Shown: positions 6,103-7,679 of the stretch, piece by piece
How positions within the stretch are numbered: position 1 is the first letter of the stretch
Layout: every line of letters begins with the position of its first letter
Origin: an uncultured Spartobacteria bacterium
GTDB lineage: Bacteria; Verrucomicrobiota; Verrucomicrobiae; Chthoniobacterales; UBA6821
Length of the DNA: 7,679 nt
Direction: 5' to 3'
Assembly: GCA_903919105.1 (NCBI GenBank)
Contig: CAIXGT010000265.1
Location: 1-7,679, forward strand
Position numbers and translations under genes: made by a program
The notes under the pieces: model-generated
Database searches by the model: none
What the model was told of the DNA's origin: nothing
What the model saw: the letters and a program-made list of their open reading frames with translations, nothing else

Positions 6103-6763
6103 CCCCACTGGTTGCCACCGGCGCCCGGCCCCCGTGGCCACGGGAGATGCCGGCAGCGATTTTCTCGGCAAGACGCTGACGGACGGAGGGGTTCTGGAGG
6201 AGATTGTTCTCCTGCGCATTGGAGACAAACCCCAGCTCGAGCAGTGTGGCCGGACGCAGGTTGTGATGAAGCACGTAGTAACGGGCATATTTCGTCCCGC
6301 GACTGTGGGAGCCATAGCAAGTGCCGATCTCGTTGAGGACGTTTCGGGCGAGTGGTGCCGAGCGCGGATTGTAGTAATAGGTCTCGACCCCATTAGCGGC
6401 ACGACGGGAGGCAGAGTTGAAGTGGATGCTTACGAAGGCGGCATCCGAGTGGGCGTTAGAAATGCCAGTTCGCCCACCCAGCGGGATGAAGACATCGGTG
6501 GTGCGCGTCATGACCACATGATAGCCGCGGGCTTCGAGAAGGGGTTTCACGCGTCGGGCCACATCGAGCGTCAGCATCTTCTCGGGGAGTCCCCTGACGG
6601 CTTTGGCACCGTTGTCATAGCCTCCGTGACCCGGATCCAGAACCACTGTGTGGAAATTGGAAAGGCTCGCCCCCTCCTCAAAGAGAGCACATCCAGGCAG
6701 CAGCAAGAGGGCCAGCAGCGGCAGGCTTCGCAGGGCGCAGAGCATGAAGGCACGTTGGGTCAT
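6098..6763 (-). CDS. N-acetylmuramoyl-L-alanine amidase (Amidase_3), probable lipoprotein
   Basis: This enzyme cleaves the bond between N-acetylmuramic acid and the stem peptide of peptidoglycan, in cell separation or wall turnover. Residues 1-25 form a lipoprotein-type signal: R4 and R12, a Leu-rich core (13-22), then LPGC with C25 as the likely lipidated residue (proline at -2 is unusual). The catalytic domain spans about 37-206. The zinc ligands are H46 (DPGHGG), E61 and H114 (SIHFN), with catalytic E176 in LLELGFVSN. Only about 60 residues separate H114 from E176, so the autoinhibitory helix of E. coli AmiB/AmiC seems absent; AMIN, SPOR and LysM domains are also missing. The tail after about residue 206 (GHGGRAPVATSGG) is not conserved, and its stop lies in a repeat arm. 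No clear ribosome binding site precedes the ATG. The gene stands alone, convergent with dnaJ and divergent from hisF. Confidence 0.92.
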   Translation of the reverse strand: MTQRAFMLCALRSLPLLALLLLPGCALFEEGASLSNFHTVVLDPGHGGYDNGAKAVRGLPEKMLTLDVARRVKPLLEARGYHVVMTRTTDVFIPLGGRTGISNAHSDAAFVSIHFNSASRRAANGVETYYYNPRSAPLARNVLNEIGTCYGSHSRGTKYARYYVLHHNLRPATLLELGFVSNAQENNLLQNPSVRQRLAEKIAAGISRGHGGRAPVATSGG

Positions 6764-6826
6764 GATGAAGAGACGAATTTAAGCCACCGATGACCTCACG
6801 CAACTTTTTAAGCTCGGATCACGCTC

Positions 6827-6881
6827 AATAACGGAGAGAAACGAGGTATTTTCTCCTTCATTCCTTCGGCTCTCCGCTATT
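6827..6881. repeat. Short inverted repeat upstream of the amidase gene
   Basis: AATAACGGAGAG (6827-6838) matches the reverse complement of CTCTCCGCTATT (6870-6881) at 11 of 12 positions, with a 31-base loop. It begins 64 bases upstream of the amidase start, so it could lie in that gene's promoter or 5' leader. It may equally be another dispersed repeat. Confidence 0.5.
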
Positions 6882-6924
6882 TTCATTGGGTTCTTCAGTG
6901 AGTCAGGGAAGAGGGGCAATAATG

Positions 6925-7205
6925 AATCTGGAACTCAGGAACTCAGGAAGGGATGGCACTTTCTTCAGGCCTTTCCAAAGAACAGGATTTCTTGGGCAGA
7001 TTGCAGGATGAAGCGCCCTTCAAGCTAGCTAGAGCGTCAGGCTATCCCTTCAATCCAAGGACCGATTTCACCAGCCTGATGCCTGAGTAGCACGATAGTT
7101 TTGCAGCCAGCCAACAGCTCGACAATTTTCAGCCCAGTCGCCCAATGCATCCATCTCCTCTGTGGTGAATCCCCATTTTCCTCTCTCTTTCCTGAGTTCC
7201 AGATT
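6925..7205. repeat. Perfect 17-base inverted repeat bounding a 281-base segment
   Basis: AATCTGGAACTCAGGAA at 6925-6941 is the exact reverse complement of 7189-7205. The left arm also contains a tandem duplication, GAACTCAG at 6931-6938 and 6939-6946. The interior of about 247 bases has no recognisable gene. Exact arms at this distance suggest a small non-autonomous element or a recently copied repeat. No flanking target duplication is evident. Confidence 0.6.
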
Positions 7206-7265
7206 TTCCACGCATCTCGGCCTTACGTCCACACCCACTCCAAACAGCGAGGAGCCCTTTTTATC

Positions 7266-7442
7266 TGCCGGTCGTCCCCGACCAGGCATCTTCAGATCTG
7301 ATGATCTGCGGACTTCTCGGCCCTTCGGCTTCGAATGACATCGCTTTAGCGAGGCAAGCAAAGCCGCGTTTGCCTTGGCATCTCCTGATGCCTTCGCCCG
7401 AAGGGCTGCTTCGCAGGCTATCCAGACTCTTCCCAGAGTCTG
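7266..7442. repeat. Cluster of seven small hairpins
   Basis: Consecutive stem-loops fill 177 bases: TGCCGGTCG with CGACC-A-GGCA (7266-7288, loop TCCC, one bulged A); CAGATC/GATCTG (7293-7308, loop TGAT); TCGC/GCGA (7341-7352, loop TTTA); GGCAA/TTGCC (7353-7374); GGCATC/GATGCC (7377-7392, loop TCCT); GCCC/GGGC (7396-7406); and CAGACTCT/AGAGTCTG (7423-7442, loop TCCC, perfect 8-base stem). Five loops are exactly four bases. Read from the - strand, the two TCCC loops become GGGA, which fits the stable GNRA tetraloop class. This could be a structured RNA, a composite of small palindromic repeats, or both. No known RNA family is recognised. Confidence 0.5.
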
Positions 7443-7457
7443 TATTCCTCGCGCCTT

Positions 7458-7482
7458 TTCATACTTCATAATTCATACTTCA
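7458..7482. repeat. Direct repeat TTCATACTTCA ahead of hisF
   Basis: TTCATACTTCA occurs at 7458-7468 and again at 7472-7482, separated by TAA (14-base period). The second copy ends 17 bases before the hisF ATG, in the only AT-rich stretch of the leader. It could be a pair of operator half-sites or simply low-complexity repeat sequence. Confidence 0.45.
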
Positions 7483-7499
7483 ACCTTTAGGCTCTCCCG

Positions 7500-7679
7500 A
7501 TGCTCGGTAAACGCATCATACCCTGCCTCGACGTCGACGGTGGTCGTGTCGTCAAGGGAACTAAGTTTGAGAATATCCGTGACGCTGGGGATCCAGTCGA
7601 GTGCGCGCGTGCTTACGACGCTCAGGGTGCCGACGAGTTAGTCTTTCTCGATATCACCGCCTCACACGAGGGACGCGCC
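7500..7679 (+). CDS. hisF: Imidazole glycerol phosphate synthase subunit HisF (5' part, cut by window edge)
   Basis: HisF is the cyclase subunit that, with the glutaminase HisH, converts PRFAR plus ammonia into imidazole glycerol phosphate and AICAR, linking histidine and purine synthesis. The 60 codons present encode [20 protein letters not shown], then a DAGDPVE motif (28-34) and [12 protein letters not shown] (44-55). These are the first strands and loops of the family's TIM barrel. D11, one of the two catalytic aspartates, is present; the second (near residue 130) lies beyond the window. About 190 further residues are expected. The ATG at 7500 gives the canonical N-terminus; a weak TAGG sits about nine bases before it. 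The gene follows a repeat-rich gap and is not preceded by another his gene here. Confidence 0.95.
   Translation, partial: MLGKRIIPCLDVDGGRVVKGTKFENIRDAGDPVECARAYDAQGADELVFLDITASHEGRA

Larger units (their letters stand above)
6764..7499. other. Long gene-poor gap between divergent amidase gene and hisF
   Basis: These 736 bases must contain the promoters of both divergent genes, but I cannot point to a convincing one. The gap holds an inverted repeat at 6827-6881, a wide one at 6925-7205, a cluster of hairpins at 7266-7442 and a direct repeat at 7458-7482. A - strand open frame of 133 codons (7068-7469) runs across the hairpins; I do not recognise its product and do not call it a gene. No tRNA is visible. 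Confidence 0.6.

Noticed and set aside
6134..6793. A 219-codon + strand open frame opposite the amidase gene
   Set aside because: The - strand product has a signal peptide, all zinc ligands and the catalytic glutamate; the + strand product has no recognisable features.
7266..7442. A CRISPR array or tRNA cluster
   Set aside because: The stems differ in sequence and spacing, there are no repeated units separated by unique spacers, and no cloverleaf with a T-loop can be built.
7068..7469. The 133-codon - strand frame as a gene
   Set aside because: Not recognised, overlaps the hairpin cluster and one arm of the 6925-7205 repeat, and shows no clear coding signature; kept only as a low-interest finding.
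7443..7499. A histidine leader peptide or attenuator before hisF
   Set aside because: No run of histidine codons and no terminator hairpin followed by a T-run is present in the leader.

Overview
The window is a GC-moderate bacterial chromosome segment with eight recognisable protein genes: scpB, a pheA-like gene, an STAS-domain gene, an RsbU/SpoIIE-type phosphatase gene, grpE and dnaJ on the + strand, a cell-wall amidase gene on the - strand, and the first 60 codons of hisF on the + strand at the right edge. Gram-negative features (a lipoprotein-type signal on the amidase), scarce Shine-Dalgarno sequences, and simple-sequence inverted repeats in the long gaps suggest a member of the Planctomycetes-Verrucomicrobia-Chlamydiae group, most likely Verrucomicrobiota. 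This placement is an inference from protein style, not proven. There are no tRNA or rRNA genes, no CRISPR array, and no transposase gene.

Layout. 2-2415 is a tight cluster, scpB - pheA-like - STAS protein, with gaps of 16 and 25 bases. 2416-2778 is a gene-free gap holding two nested inverted repeats. 2779-5958 is a second cluster, phosphatase - grpE - dnaJ, with gaps of 20 and 22 bases. dnaJ converges on the amidase gene (6098-6763, - strand) across a 139-base gap that contains a perfect 26-base palindrome, a weak terminator-like hairpin and an inverted-repeat pair. 6764-7499 is a 736-base gene-poor gap between the divergent amidase gene and hisF. It holds two more inverted-repeat pairs, a dense run of small hairpins and a short direct repeat.

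How the genes fit together. The STAS protein and the GAF/PP2C phosphatase are the two ends of a partner-switching module, as in RsbV/RsbU: the phosphatase would dephosphorylate the STAS protein. The anti-sigma kinase is not in the window. The phosphatase gene is followed at 20 bases by grpE and dnaJ, the co-chaperones of DnaK, so stress signalling and protein folding may share a transcript. ScpB is a chromosome-condensation subunit; its usual partner ScpA may lie just upstream of the window. HisF belongs to histidine biosynthesis.

Most notable points: (1) the pheA-like product keeps a chorismate mutase domain and a phenylalanine-type ACT domain, but the prephenate dehydratase domain between them has lost its second half and the catalytic TRF threonine; (2) 7266-7442 packs seven small hairpins, two of which would carry GNRA-type GGGA tetraloops if transcribed from the - strand; (3) the amidase stop codon lies inside an inverted-repeat arm; (4) each larger gap carries its own family of inverted repeat.
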